In this document: in pieces, positions 9,357-18,005 of the stretch
How the letters are laid out: the number at the start of each line of letters is the position of its first letter
Numbering within the stretch: position 1 is the stretch's first letter
Assembly: GCA_900100475.1 (NCBI GenBank)
Contig: FMTU01000011.1
Span: forward strand, 62,001 to 126,000
Length of the DNA: 64,000 nt
Source: Sphingobium faniae
Lineage (GTDB): Bacteria; Pseudomonadota; Alphaproteobacteria; Sphingomonadales; Sphingomonadaceae
Direction of reading: 5' to 3'
The notes under the pieces: generated by a model
Databases searched by the model: none
What the model was told of the DNA's origin: nothing
The model's input: only the letters and a program-made list of their open reading frames with translations
Translations under genes and position numbers: made by a program

Positions 9357-11987
9357 TCAAAGCTGCACCCGCGTTGCAGTCAAATGCCGGAATGCCCGAT
9401 CGCGGCAGGTTAGCAGGATCACCTGCATTCGCTGAGAGGCTTCCTCCAGGATTTCCGTCATCAGATCGAGCCGGCCGTCATCGGAATAGACCAGTGGGTC
9501 GTCGAGGATCAGCGAAACCGGCATGCCCTGCTCCAGCAGCATGTCGGCAAAGGCGAGGCGGGTGAGGACCGCCAGCTGCTCCTGCGTCCCCTTTGAGAGC
9601 GTTCCGCAGGCTTCGCTCAGGCCGGATCGCGTGACCGAGGCCAGACCGAGTTCTTCATCGAAGCTGAGGTCGGCGCCGGGGAAAAGGCGCTCGACATGAA
9701 CGCGAGCGCGCTGGGCCACTGGGCCAACGAAGGTTCGAGATGCCTCTGCGCGCGCCTCGTCCAGCACATCCTTGAGCATTTTGACCGTGGCCGCCTCTTC
9801 GTCGAGCCGAGCCAGCGCTTGCGTTGCGGCATCGGCTTCTTCGGCTGCAGCTGCGGCCAGGCTCGCCAGACCTTTGCCACCCTCGCTCTCAATGATCGCC
9901 TCAAGGCGGGCGATATCCTTTTCGAGGTCGCTCCGCCGGGTTTGACCAGCCCTTGCCCGGCCATCGATCGTTTCGATCTTGCGGTTGATCGCCTGCACAT
10001 CATGTGCGGTGGCGTCGCGCTTCGCTTCGGCCAGCTTGACAGCGGCCTGGGCAACATCCTCCCGGGCTTTGGCGATGACGTCGGCAAGCCCGGGAAAATC
10101 GGGCTTCCCTTCGAGCTGAGCGATGCGATCCGATGCATGGGTCTGGTCGCGCTCCGCGCCCGCCTGCTTGGCGGCAAGCGGGCGGTCCCTATCCTCTATT
10201 TCTCGCAAGTCCTGAACGGCTTGGTCGTGCAGGGTTTCAGCGCGCACCGCAGCCGTTTCCGCCTCTTCCAGGCGTCGGGTGAGCTGATCGGTCGAGATCT
10301 CGTCTTCATCAGACGCCGGCGATTCCGCTGGGGCACCGGCCACGAACAGCTTGAGCGCATCCGGGCCTGCCGCGAGATCCAACAGCGGCTGCGCCGGCGT
10401 GAGGCCGGTAATTTTGGTTTCGAGCAGTTGGACAGTCCCCTGCGCGTCGCGCGCAGTATCGTTTCGCGTCCGGGCCGCAATGAGGTCGGCCACATCCCAT
10501 TCGGCTAGTTCCAGTTCCTGTCGCTCGAGCAATTCGGCGAGACGGGCTTCCGCACTGGCTGCCGTTGCCGGCGGACGGATGACGAGGATGCCCCCGCCCA
10601 GGGCAATCTGCGTCTCACCGGTCAAGGTGCGCGGGCTATTTGGTGTCAGGGGCTCGCCGTCCATGGTGATGCCCGTAGCGTCGCCCGTAAGCTCGATTGT
10701 GGTAGCGCCAGCATTGACGGCTGCCCGCGCCTCCGCGACAGCGCGGTCATTGGCTTCCAAGCGAGCGAGCGCCTCAACCGGAATGACACGTGCGGCCTGA
10801 TGGCGAGCATCGACCAGCTGCCTTTCAAGGTCGAGCAGATCGGTGCACCGCTGGCGCGCATCGGCGATCGCCGCGCGGCGCTGACGCCCAGCGAGACGTC
10901 CCTCCCCCTCGACAAGCGCCTGGCGGGCTGTGGCGCGCTCATTACGCGCCTTGTCGAGCGCTGCCTTTGCGTCAGCGACTTTCGTGCGTCCCGCGTCCAG
11001 CTGACCTGCAAGCTGATCGCGATCGGCGGTGATTGCGGCCAAAGATTCACCAGCGGCCGTCAGCGCTTCCCTCGCCGCCTCGTGCTGAGCCTGCAGATCC
11101 TCGAGACGATCGAGGTTGGTAGAGAGATTTTCATGTTCAGCTTTGCGCGTCTCCAGGATCTGCGCGGCAGCCCTGGCGATCTCCAGAGACTGAACGAGAT
11201 TGGCGCGTTGTTCTTGCTCGGTCTCGTCCGTCAGCTCCCGCTCGATAACCTTGAGTCGGCCGCGCGCTGTTTCCAGATCGCTGAAGCTCTTTTCGAGCGC
11301 ATCGAGCCGCGTGGTCGCGTCCGTAGCGACTTGCCGCGCCTGCTGGTCGCGATCCCGCGCCGCTTGCCAGCGTCCCTTCGACTGCGCCTTTCCAGTCGGC
11401 GTCCAGTAAATGTCATACTGCTCATCGATCCGCTTTCGGACGCGCTCATAGGCAGCCCCGCCGACGATCGTCCCAACCTCCGCCTCCAGCGTCGCCTGGA
11501 TGCTGCTGCGCACGATGCTGCCGGGTGCCGTCACTTCGAGCGCCTGCGCCTGCGGAACCCATAGCAGACCGAGCGCGCCATAGGTGGCCGGGTCACCGCG
11601 CTGACTGCTATCCTTGACGAACCCTAGAAGCGTCTGCAGGCGATTTTCGGCCTCCTCGCCCTGCGCCCGACCCTGCGGTCCCGTGACTTCGACTTGGGGG
11701 CCTTTGAGAAAGCGCTTTGCGATTTTCCAGCTTTCGATGCCAATATCGAAACTGACTTCGATCTCTGGCGCGACCGCCTCGCCATAAGGCGCAAAACTTT
11801 GGGCGAGCTGATTCTTCGTGGCATGGCGGACGAAGAAAGCCGCACGCAGGGCCTCAAGGATCGTGGATTTTCCACTCTCGTTGGGCTCGATGATGATGTT
11901 GAGCCCCTCGCCCAGCCCTTCGATCGTCAGGGGCTCGCGGAACTTGCGGAAATTGTTGAGGCTGATCCGCCGGAGTTGCAGGCTCAT
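9357..11987 (-). CDS. SbcC/Rad50-like (YhaN-type) coiled-coil ATPase
   Basis: An 876-residue SMC-like ATPase. The N-terminus has a P-loop EPNESGKST (34-42) within a RecF/SbcC-type fold. The middle, roughly 200-700, is long and rich in Ala, Glu, Arg and Gln, as expected for coiled coil. The C-terminus has the ABC signature-like SKGTQEQL and Walker B LILDDPLVYSDD. I see no CxxC zinc hook, which separates it from classical SbcC and makes it closer to the Bacillus YhaN type. Its ATG overlaps the stop of the phosphoesterase by four bases (ATGA), the usual arrangement for a nuclease-ATPase pair. It probably holds and gates DNA ends for the Mre11-like partner. The family is clear; its role in defence rather than repair is inferred from the operon. 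Confidence 0.83.
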   Translation of the reverse strand: MSLQLRRISLNNFRKFREPLTIEGLGEGLNIIIEPNESGKSTILEALRAAFFVRHATKNQLAQSFAPYGEAVAPEIEVSFDIGIESWKIAKRFLKGPQVEVTGPQGRAQGEEAENRLQTLLGFVKDSSQRGDPATYGALGLLWVPQAQALEVTAPGSIVRSSIQATLEAEVGTIVGGAAYERVRKRIDEQYDIYWTPTGKAQSKGRWQAARDRDQQARQVATDATTRLDALEKSFSDLETARGRLKVIERELTDETEQEQRANLVQSLEIARAAAQILETRKAEHENLSTNLDRLEDLQAQHEAAREALTAAGESLAAITADRDQLAGQLDAGRTKVADAKAALDKARNERATARQALVEGEGRLAGRQRRAAIADARQRCTDLLDLERQLVDARHQAARVIPVEALARLEANDRAVAEARAAVNAGATTIELTGDATGITMDGEPLTPNSPRTLTGETQIALGGGILVIRPPATAASAEARLAELLERQELELAEWDVADLIAARTRNDTARDAQGTVQLLETKITGLTPAQPLLDLAAGPDALKLFVAGAPAESPASDEDEISTDQLTRRLEEAETAAVRAETLHDQAVQDLREIEDRDRPLAAKQAGAERDQTHASDRIAQLEGKPDFPGLADVIAKAREDVAQAAVKLAEAKRDATAHDVQAINRKIETIDGRARAGQTRRSDLEKDIARLEAIIESEGGKGLASLAAAAAEEADAATQALARLDEEAATVKMLKDVLDEARAEASRTFVGPVAQRARVHVERLFPGADLSFDEELGLASVTRSGLSEACGTLSKGTQEQLAVLTRLAFADMLLEQGMPVSLILDDPLVYSDDGRLDLMTEILEEASQRMQVILLTCRDRAFRHLTATRVQL

Positions 11988-13093
11988 GCTTGGCCTCCCC
12001 GATGATATTCGACAAAGAGCCGCTCCATTGCGCGCCGCGCTAACATGGCTTCAGTCCCGCCGGCTGCGATCGTCTCGGTGAGTTTCTCAGCCGCTATGCC
12101 GAGCAATCCCTCGACCTTGAGATCCGCCAAGTCCTGCTCGCCCGGCCGGCCGACAAGATCGTCCGCCCGGACATCCAGGAAACGGAGGCGATGCCGCAGG
12201 TCATCTTCGAGCCGCGACAGGATCTCGACGCGGTCGGCAAGGCTCGTGATGCCTGCAAGCGAAAGGCGCAGCAGCGTTGCCGCAGGATCGATAGCCGAGA
12301 GCAGCACGTCGCACTCCGCCGAAAAGGCGGCCGTGTCCTGCAAGGTCCAATCTCTGAGCAGCCATTGGAAGCGGCCGGTGCGCAGGGGTTGCACCTTCGG
12401 TTCCACTCCCGGCGTAAGCTCGACCATCAGGGCATGGCCCGGCTCATCGCGCTGAAAACCGTCGGTTTCGGGGGTGCCGGCATACCATGTGCGCGGCTCA
12501 ACCTTGAGCGTGCCATGCCAATCACCGAGCGCAAGATAGTCGAGATTGGACCGCTTCGCGCGATCGGGTGCGATCTGGTTCTTGGTCTCGCCGCGCGCGG
12601 TAAAATCGCGGATGGAGCCATGTGCAAGGCCGATACGCAGCTTCGCGCCTGGCGTTTCCATGCTGTCGAACAACTCGGTCGGATCGTCGAGATGGTGACG
12701 ATGGAGGAGCGGTGCGGGTAGCAGCCAGACCCCTGCTTCCATCTCCTGCGCGATGGGTTCGGCGAGCAGGATGATATTGTCCGACGCTTTGTGACGGACG
12801 CGGTCCCACAAACCGCCGTTGCGGGCATAGTCATGATTACCCGGGAGCAGCCACCAGCGGCAGGGATAGCGCTGCATCCGCGAGACTGCCTGGACGATGA
12901 CCCTATCTTCGGGACCTTCGGTATCGAAGATGTCGCCCGCGACGATCACATGCCCCACCTGCTGGGCTGCAGCGACCTCGCCGATCCGGTCGATGGCGTC
13001 GAAGCGCGCTTCGCCAAGCGCCGCGCGCACCTCGGGCTCGAACCGGCCGAAGGGTTTGCCGAGCTGCCAGTCAGCGGTGTGGAGGAAACGCAT
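11984..13093 (-). CDS. Mre11/SbcD-like metallophosphoesterase (YhaO-type DNA exonuclease)
   Basis: A 369-residue calcineurin-like phosphoesterase. Metal-binding motifs are HTADWQLG (5-12), AGDIFD (52-57), GNHD (85-88) and later AHGS and GDWHG. The length is close to that of SbcD and YhaO. An unusual point is Gln10 where SbcD and Mre11 normally have a metal-binding histidine (D-x-H); I believe this occurs in one subfamily of bacterial exonucleases but cannot check. It is predicted to be an Mn2+-dependent exonuclease or endonuclease working with the ATPase encoded immediately downstream, whose start codon overlaps its stop. Three bases separate it from the upstream nuclease-helicase gene. Confidence 0.84.
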   Translation of the reverse strand: MRFLHTADWQLGKPFGRFEPEVRAALGEARFDAIDRIGEVAAAQQVGHVIVAGDIFDTEGPEDRVIVQAVSRMQRYPCRWWLLPGNHDYARNGGLWDRVRHKASDNIILLAEPIAQEMEAGVWLLPAPLLHRHHLDDPTELFDSMETPGAKLRIGLAHGSIRDFTARGETKNQIAPDRAKRSNLDYLALGDWHGTLKVEPRTWYAGTPETDGFQRDEPGHALMVELTPGVEPKVQPLRTGRFQWLLRDWTLQDTAAFSAECDVLLSAIDPAATLLRLSLAGITSLADRVEILSRLEDDLRHRLRFLDVRADDLVGRPGEQDLADLKVEGLLGIAAEKLTETIAAGGTEAMLARRAMERLFVEYHRGGQA

Positions 13094-13096
13094 GGA

Positions 13097-16000
13097 TCAA
13101 GATCCCGTACTGAGAGGCGCAGAAAATGGCGGAAGGGCACAGAGCGTGTTGACGAGCCGCATCTGCTCGATGCTGGTGCAGTTGGCCTCGCGTAGGCGGT
13201 CGCTGCCAAAAACGAGCGCAAGCGCTTTAGCTCGTGAGACCGCGACATTGATGCGGTTGAGCGAAAAAAGAAACTCCATGCCGCGGGCCGTCTCGTCGGC
13301 CGAGGATGCCGTCATGGAGACAAGGCATATAGGGGCCTCCTGGCCCTGGAACTTGTCGACCGTGCCGACGCGGATGCTGCTCGGCAGCCCTGCCCGCAGC
13401 GCGTTGACCTGTGCGTTATAGGGGGCGACGACGATGATGTCGCCGGGGCCGATAGGGCGCGTGGCGCCGTTCTTGTCGGTCCAGCTCCCTTGCAGGAGAT
13501 TCTCGATTGCCGCTCCGATCGCCGCAACTTCCTCGGCGGCAATCTGGGCATTACCGGCATGAGCAACCGAAACCCAATATGCGCCGGCCGTGGGCCAGGC
13601 CGTTCCGGTAACCCTCTGGCGCTCGGTATCGCTATGGCTGGCAAGGCGTCCCTCGTAGACCTGGTCTGAAATGAAGTCGCAAACTGCCGGATGCATCCGC
13701 CGGGTCTCGGCAAGGAATATGCCCCGATCGGGCGGGACGGTGGCATGCTCGCCCAGCATCCACTCCAGGCATGACAGGTTGGCGGGCGCAGGATGCGCGC
13801 CCTGGATGACCTGAGGCAGCTGGCGCGGATCGCCGACCAGCACGATATTGCGCGCGGCACGACCCATGGCGACCATGTTGGCGAGGCCCACTTGTCCAGC
13901 CTCATCGACAAACAACCAATCGAAGCGCTGCACATTCTCATCGCGCGCGAAGAAGAAGGCCGTGCCGCCGACCACATTGGCGCGGGCGAGGATCAGGTCA
14001 TCATTGGCCGTGGCGCGGTGAACGGGACAATCGCTGGCATAGCCATCATCGCCTCCGGAAACTTTGTGGGCAAACGACACGGGAAAGGTGCCACCTTCTT
14101 CCTCGCGAGCACGCAGGCAGCCGAGCAGGACATTGCGGATCGCTTCATGGCTGTTCGAGGCGACGGCGACCCGATGTCCCGCTCTGACCAGCGCCAGGAT
14201 CACCCGGGCCGTGACGTGCGTCTTGCCCGTTCCCGGCGGCCCCTGGATCGGGAGCAACGTCTGGTCCATGGCGTGCGCCGCGGCAATGGCGCCCGCCACC
14301 GGTTCCCCGCCGCAGAGGATATCGCCGTCAATGCCGTTCAGACGCGGGGCGGCGCCCGACAGCAGATCATCGACGGCAGACAAGCGCCGCGGCCCGCATT
14401 GATCCTCGATGACGTCGCGAACCGCTGCGGCCAACACCTTGGTATCGAGCGGCCAATCCGGATGCAGGGTCAGACGATCGGCGAGCAGTTCGGCCCTTGC
14501 CACACCGACCTTCAAGGTGATCGTGCACGCATCGCGATCCAGCGCCTCAATCGCAACGGTTGACGGCGGCCCGTCAATCCCGGGCACAGTGGCCTTGCCG
14601 CCTTCGCGCAATTTGGTTTCCTGAGACGGAAAGCGATAGGTGCGCATCACCGAGCGCTTGATGGGTTCGATCCCGGATATCGCCTCGAGGCCCGCCAGGG
14701 CGTCGAGATCGTCGACAAGCTCTTCCTCATCGCGCGCCGCGCTGTCGAAAACCGTCCACTGGGCAGGCTTGGCTTCACGCTTGTGGAACAGCCCCAGATT
14801 AAACAGCAATTCCTGACGTTCTGGGGCCAAAGTGGACGCCGCCAGGCGATCGCGCAGCGCCGTCGTTTCCTCGTCTTCGATCACCTCCTGCTCGGCCGCG
14901 TCTTGTGTCAGCACGGGCCAGGGACCATCGGGCCGGATGCCCACTAGCCAATCGCGCAGAAGCTGGGTCGACTGGCAGTCGACCCGATTATAGTCCTCGA
15001 TCTCATCGAGGATTTGCTGATCGCCCGTCTCGCGCCAATTTTCATAAGCAACGACCGACCCGCCCGCCGTCTTGACCTCGCCCTCGCGCTTCAAGCCATA
15101 AAAGGCTTCCAGTGCCTTGATGGAGTAGCTCGGTTCGGAAGCAATCAGCGCGCCGCGCACGACCGCATAGAGGTCGACAAAGCGCCGTTCGCGCATGAGC
15201 CGGTCGAGAAAGGCCTCGCCAATGCCATAGCGCGTGGTGAGACGCCGCAGCGCGGTGATCTCATAGGGCGCATAATGATAGATGCGGGCCTCCGGATAAG
15301 CCGTGAGCCGATCGCGAAAAAAGGCAAGCAGCCGTTCGAGCGCTTGCGCTTCGGCGGCATGGTCATGGGCCCAGAAGGCATGGAAACTATCATCGGCCCA
15401 CACGCCGTGCAGATATTCAAGGCCTCCCTCATAATGGGGGTCGCCCTCGATGTCGTAGAAGAGATCGCCCGCCTGCGGCCGAGGGAGCAGGTCAAAGCCT
15501 TTGCCTGGCTGTGCCGGACGCAACTCGAAGGCGGGTTCGCCGGTTTTGCGCGCGTGCTGCAATCTTGCCTGGCCGACAAGTTTCTCCGCCGTCGCACTCG
15601 CAACGCCGCGCACCGGGCCGTGATGCCGAGCAAGCCCGGCCATGGTTTCGATGCCGGACGCCTCCAACTTCTTCACTTGGCCGCGGGTAATATTGGCGAC
15701 CTGGAACAGGCTGTCCTGGCTGGCGAGGGCGGCGTCGCAATGATCGGCCCATCGGCAGAGCGAACAATCCGCGCAAGGGATCGGCCGCGTCAGTTGAGGG
15801 GAAGCAACAAAGGCCTCGAGCTTCGCCCGCGCACCGCGCGCATAATAGGCATAGTCGGCCAAGCGCAGCGTCGCGCGCGTACCATCGCCGAGCTGCACAT
15901 GGGCATGCTCCGGCATCACGCCCTGAATCTCCGCCAAAAGGTCGGAATAGAGCACGAGCTGCAACACATGCTTGGGATGGGCTTTGCGCTTGAGCTTGGT

Positions 16001-16396
16001 GTCGGTCACTTCGTAGCTGAACGGCCCCAGCAATGATGGTCGCTCGACCCGCTCGAGAAAATCGGACCAGCCACCCCACCGCTCAGCCAGAAAAGCCCCT
16101 TGGAAGATGATCTGCGAGCCCAGCGCCAGGGCCGCTCGCGTCTCGTCCGCGTTCTGTGCAAGGTCGCCACGCGCGATCTCGACTACTCCATGGCCCGCGT
16201 CCTTCAGCGTCACCAAATGGGCGGCCTCATGGGCATCGCCCTGTTTCTGAAGCAGCGCGGCATCCTCGGTATCTTCCCGGGGGGTGAGCGGCTCGCCGCG
16301 CATATAGGCAAGATCGAGCGCCGTCGCATGCGCACAGCCGACGAACCGCATTAGGTCCGTCGCTGAAAACAGGATGGTGTTCCCGATCGTCCTCAC
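13097..16396 (-). CDS. TM0106-type RecB-like nuclease fused to DEDD exonuclease and SF1 (Dna2/Upf1-like) helicase
   Basis: A 1,099-residue multi-domain enzyme with a GTG start. Residues 1-220 look like a RecB-family nuclease: D132-x-K134, then QLVLY (146-150). Cys21 plus Cys208, Cys211, Cys214 and Cys220 would suit an iron-sulfur cluster of the Cas4/AddB/Dna2 kind. Residues 310-485 are an RNase_H_2/DEDD exonuclease domain with DIE (315-317), YE (378-379) and VD (472-473), as in Bacillus YprB/MrfB. The C-terminal half is a superfamily 1 helicase with GPPGTGKT (719-726), VDEAG, GDPRQLPQ, DKFQGQE and NVAVSRAK. It is the first gene of the operon. It could resect or unwind and cut invading DNA. 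Domain calls are confident; the iron-sulfur cluster is inferred. Confidence 0.83.
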   Translation of the reverse strand: MRTIGNTILFSATDLMRFVGCAHATALDLAYMRGEPLTPREDTEDAALLQKQGDAHEAAHLVTLKDAGHGVVEIARGDLAQNADETRAALALGSQIIFQGAFLAERWGGWSDFLERVERPSLLGPFSYEVTDTKLKRKAHPKHVLQLVLYSDLLAEIQGVMPEHAHVQLGDGTRATLRLADYAYYARGARAKLEAFVASPQLTRPIPCADCSLCRWADHCDAALASQDSLFQVANITRGQVKKLEASGIETMAGLARHHGPVRGVASATAEKLVGQARLQHARKTGEPAFELRPAQPGKGFDLLPRPQAGDLFYDIEGDPHYEGGLEYLHGVWADDSFHAFWAHDHAAEAQALERLLAFFRDRLTAYPEARIYHYAPYEITALRRLTTRYGIGEAFLDRLMRERRFVDLYAVVRGALIASEPSYSIKALEAFYGLKREGEVKTAGGSVVAYENWRETGDQQILDEIEDYNRVDCQSTQLLRDWLVGIRPDGPWPVLTQDAAEQEVIEDEETTALRDRLAASTLAPERQELLFNLGLFHKREAKPAQWTVFDSAARDEEELVDDLDALAGLEAISGIEPIKRSVMRTYRFPSQETKLREGGKATVPGIDGPPSTVAIEALDRDACTITLKVGVARAELLADRLTLHPDWPLDTKVLAAAVRDVIEDQCGPRRLSAVDDLLSGAAPRLNGIDGDILCGGEPVAGAIAAAHAMDQTLLPIQGPPGTGKTHVTARVILALVRAGHRVAVASNSHEAIRNVLLGCLRAREEEGGTFPVSFAHKVSGGDDGYASDCPVHRATANDDLILARANVVGGTAFFFARDENVQRFDWLFVDEAGQVGLANMVAMGRAARNIVLVGDPRQLPQVIQGAHPAPANLSCLEWMLGEHATVPPDRGIFLAETRRMHPAVCDFISDQVYEGRLASHSDTERQRVTGTAWPTAGAYWVSVAHAGNAQIAAEEVAAIGAAIENLLQGSWTDKNGATRPIGPGDIIVVAPYNAQVNALRAGLPSSIRVGTVDKFQGQEAPICLVSMTASSADETARGMEFLFSLNRINVAVSRAKALALVFGSDRLREANCTSIEQMRLVNTLCALPPFSAPLSTGS

Positions 16397-16476
16397 TTGG
16401 CCCCCTTCGATTTGCCCTGCGCCCCCGCGAGGGAATCACCTCGACAGGCGTTACCCTGATCCTTAGCATGCGAGGG

Positions 16477-16491
16477 TGTCAATCTGTGACA
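16477..16491. promoter_or_regulatory. Inverted repeat over the operon -35; candidate WYL-regulator operator
   Basis: TGTCA, five bases, TGACA lies in the 105-bp spacer between the divergent nuclease-helicase operon and the WYL gene. On the minus strand the left arm is part of a perfect TTGACA -35 (16482 to 16477). A good -10 at the normal distance is not obvious. The repeat ends 10 bp before the WYL start, so a bound dimer could block both directions. This fits the BrxR/CapW pattern, in which WYL proteins repress their own defence operon. Confidence 0.5.
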
Positions 16492-16501
16492 TGGACATGC
16501 A

Positions 16502-17485
16502 ATGACTTTCGCCAAGGCTAACGATCTCCTGCGCCTCGCCCAGCTCGCCGCCTCGCGGCGCTTGGGCATCAGCCTTGAGGAAATCTCTCAGGAATTTGGC
16601 ATTTCGCATCGTACGGCGCAGCGCATGACCAGCGCGCTGGAGGACAATTTCGCAAATGTCGTTGTCGTAGAAGATGACGATCGCCGCCGGCGCTGGCGGA
16701 TCCAAAGTCCCATCCCCGAGCGGCTGCAACCGCGCCAGGAAAACACCATCGAGGCTCTGGAAATCGCCGCCCGCGCGGCCCGTGACGAGAACCGGCTTCG
16801 CCATGCCCGCGCGCTGGAAGATCTAAGAGACAGCCTGATCACGCGCCTGTCCCCGCGTGATGCACTGCGGTCCGAAGCCGATGCGGAGGCGGTCCTATCG
16901 GCTTTGGGCCAAGTGGCGCGGCCAGGTCCAAGGGTCGCAATGAAGCCTGAGGTGACCGACGTTCTGATCGAAGCTCTGCGCGGACCGTTCAAGATGCGCA
17001 TTGTCTATGGCGACACCGACGCAGAAACCCGGACGGTCGAGCCGCATGGGCTCTTGCTGGGATTGCGCAGCTATCTCGTTGCGCGTCAGGCTGACCGAGG
17101 CGAGAATCTTCGCCATTTTCGCCTGGACCGCATTCATAGCGCCGAATGTCTCGATGAAAGTTTTCCCATCCAGTCCGGCTTTTCCTTGAACGATCATGCG
17201 GCGCAGGCCTTCGGCGCCTATCAGGACCCCGCCCAATATGGCGAGGTCGTCTGGCGTTTTCTTCCCGGCGCAGCCTCGCGCGCGGCGGAATTCCAGTTCC
17301 ATCCCAACCAATCGGCCGAATATCGGGACGACGGCAGTCTGATTGTCCGGTTCAAGGCCGCAGGCTGGCTGGAAATGGCCTGGCATCTCTATCAGTGGGG
17401 CGACAAGGTCGAGGTGCTGGAACCGGCGGGGTTGCGGGCGCTGGTCGAGGGTCATGCGCGCTCCGACTTCCCAGCCCTGCCTTGA
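16502..17485 (+). CDS. WYL-domain transcriptional regulator with N-terminal winged helix
   Basis: A 327-residue regulator. The first 70 residues form a DeoR-like helix-turn-helix (ISLEEISQEFGISHRTAQRM). A WYL domain spans about 150-235, with FKMRIVYGDTDAETRTVEPH, a glycine-rich LLLGLRSYLVAR and FRLDRIHSAECLD. A C-terminal WCX-like segment follows. WYL proteins of this architecture (BrxR, CapW) sit beside BREX, CBASS and other defence systems, bind inverted repeats and are released by a nucleotide or DNA ligand. It is divergent from the operon with a candidate operator between them. There is no strong Shine-Dalgarno before the ATG, so it may be leaderless or weakly translated. Confidence 0.85.
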   Translation: MTFAKANDLLRLAQLAASRRLGISLEEISQEFGISHRTAQRMTSALEDNFANVVVVEDDDRRRRWRIQSPIPERLQPRQENTIEALEIAARAARDENRLRHARALEDLRDSLITRLSPRDALRSEADAEAVLSALGQVARPGPRVAMKPEVTDVLIEALRGPFKMRIVYGDTDAETRTVEPHGLLLGLRSYLVARQADRGENLRHFRLDRIHSAECLDESFPIQSGFSLNDHAAQAFGAYQDPAQYGEVVWRFLPGAASRAAEFQFHPNQSAEYRDDGSLIVRFKAAGWLEMAWHLYQWGDKVEVLEPAGLRALVEGHARSDFPALP

Positions 17486-17521
17486 TTGATCGATTTGTGT
17501 CGCCCTCGGTGGCGGCGGGTT

Positions 17522-17995
17522 TCAGTTGAGTTCGGCGAGGAAGTTGGTCGAGATAGACCTGGACCGGCGGCGCATAGGCAATGCCGTCGATCCTCTTGCC
17601 CACCGCGATGTCGTGCTTGCTGGCATCTTCGATGACGCCGAGATTCCAGCCTTTCGATACGAGTCGAGCATTGGGCGCGAGAGGACCTCGCTGTGCAGCC
17701 GCCCGCCCTGCATCCGGCATTTGAGCTGCGAGATCGCGGAGAGGTACGGCGCATATGCCTGCGCTGCGGCCTCCGTCGTCACGGCATATTGCGCGCCGAC
17801 ACGCTCATCTCCGTCGCGCTGATGCACGGAAGCGCCCGGCAACGCTGCTACGGCGCCGCACAGCTCCTCCAGCAATTCGCGCTCCTCAAGCTCAAAGATT
17901 CGCATATCCGGCGGTATGGCAATATTCACTGTCCAGCGAATTTTGTAGAAACGGATCTTTGTTTCGGAATTGCGGGCAATCGGAGAGGCATTCAA
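17522..17995 (-). pseudogene. Frameshifted AbiEi-like winged-helix antitoxin/regulator remnant
   Basis: The 157-codon frame begins plausibly, with LLEELCGAVAALPG, and reaches GGRLHSEVLSRP. It then turns into low-complexity Arg/Ser sequence. The neighbouring frame continues sensibly from the same point: NARLVSKGWNLGVIEDA, then KRIDGIAYAPPVQVYLDQL. Joining the two at about 17673-17676 (a run of three G/C bases missing one base) restores a protein like the AbiEi-type antitoxins and regulators that end in PPVQVYLDLL. The normal end of the family is also missing: after YLDQL the sequence degrades and runs into the 3' end of the convergent WYL gene. It is probably a dead type IV toxin-antitoxin or regulatory gene. 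The family call rests on the C-terminal motif only. Confidence 0.5.
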
Positions 17996-18005
17996 CGTCG
18001 ATGGT

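Noticed and set aside
9357..13093. Labelling the pair sbcC and sbcD
   Set aside because: The ATPase lacks a CxxC zinc hook and the phosphoesterase motif I differs, so housekeeping SbcCD identity is doubtful; YhaN/YhaO-like is closer.
1..17485. Calling the operon simply class 1 DISARM or Druantia
   Set aside because: A DrmD-like helicase, methylase and DUF1998 helicase are present, but no PLD protein (DrmC) or DruA-D/DruH-like gene is visible, and the nuclease and SbcCD-like genes are extra. The label would claim more than the sequence shows.
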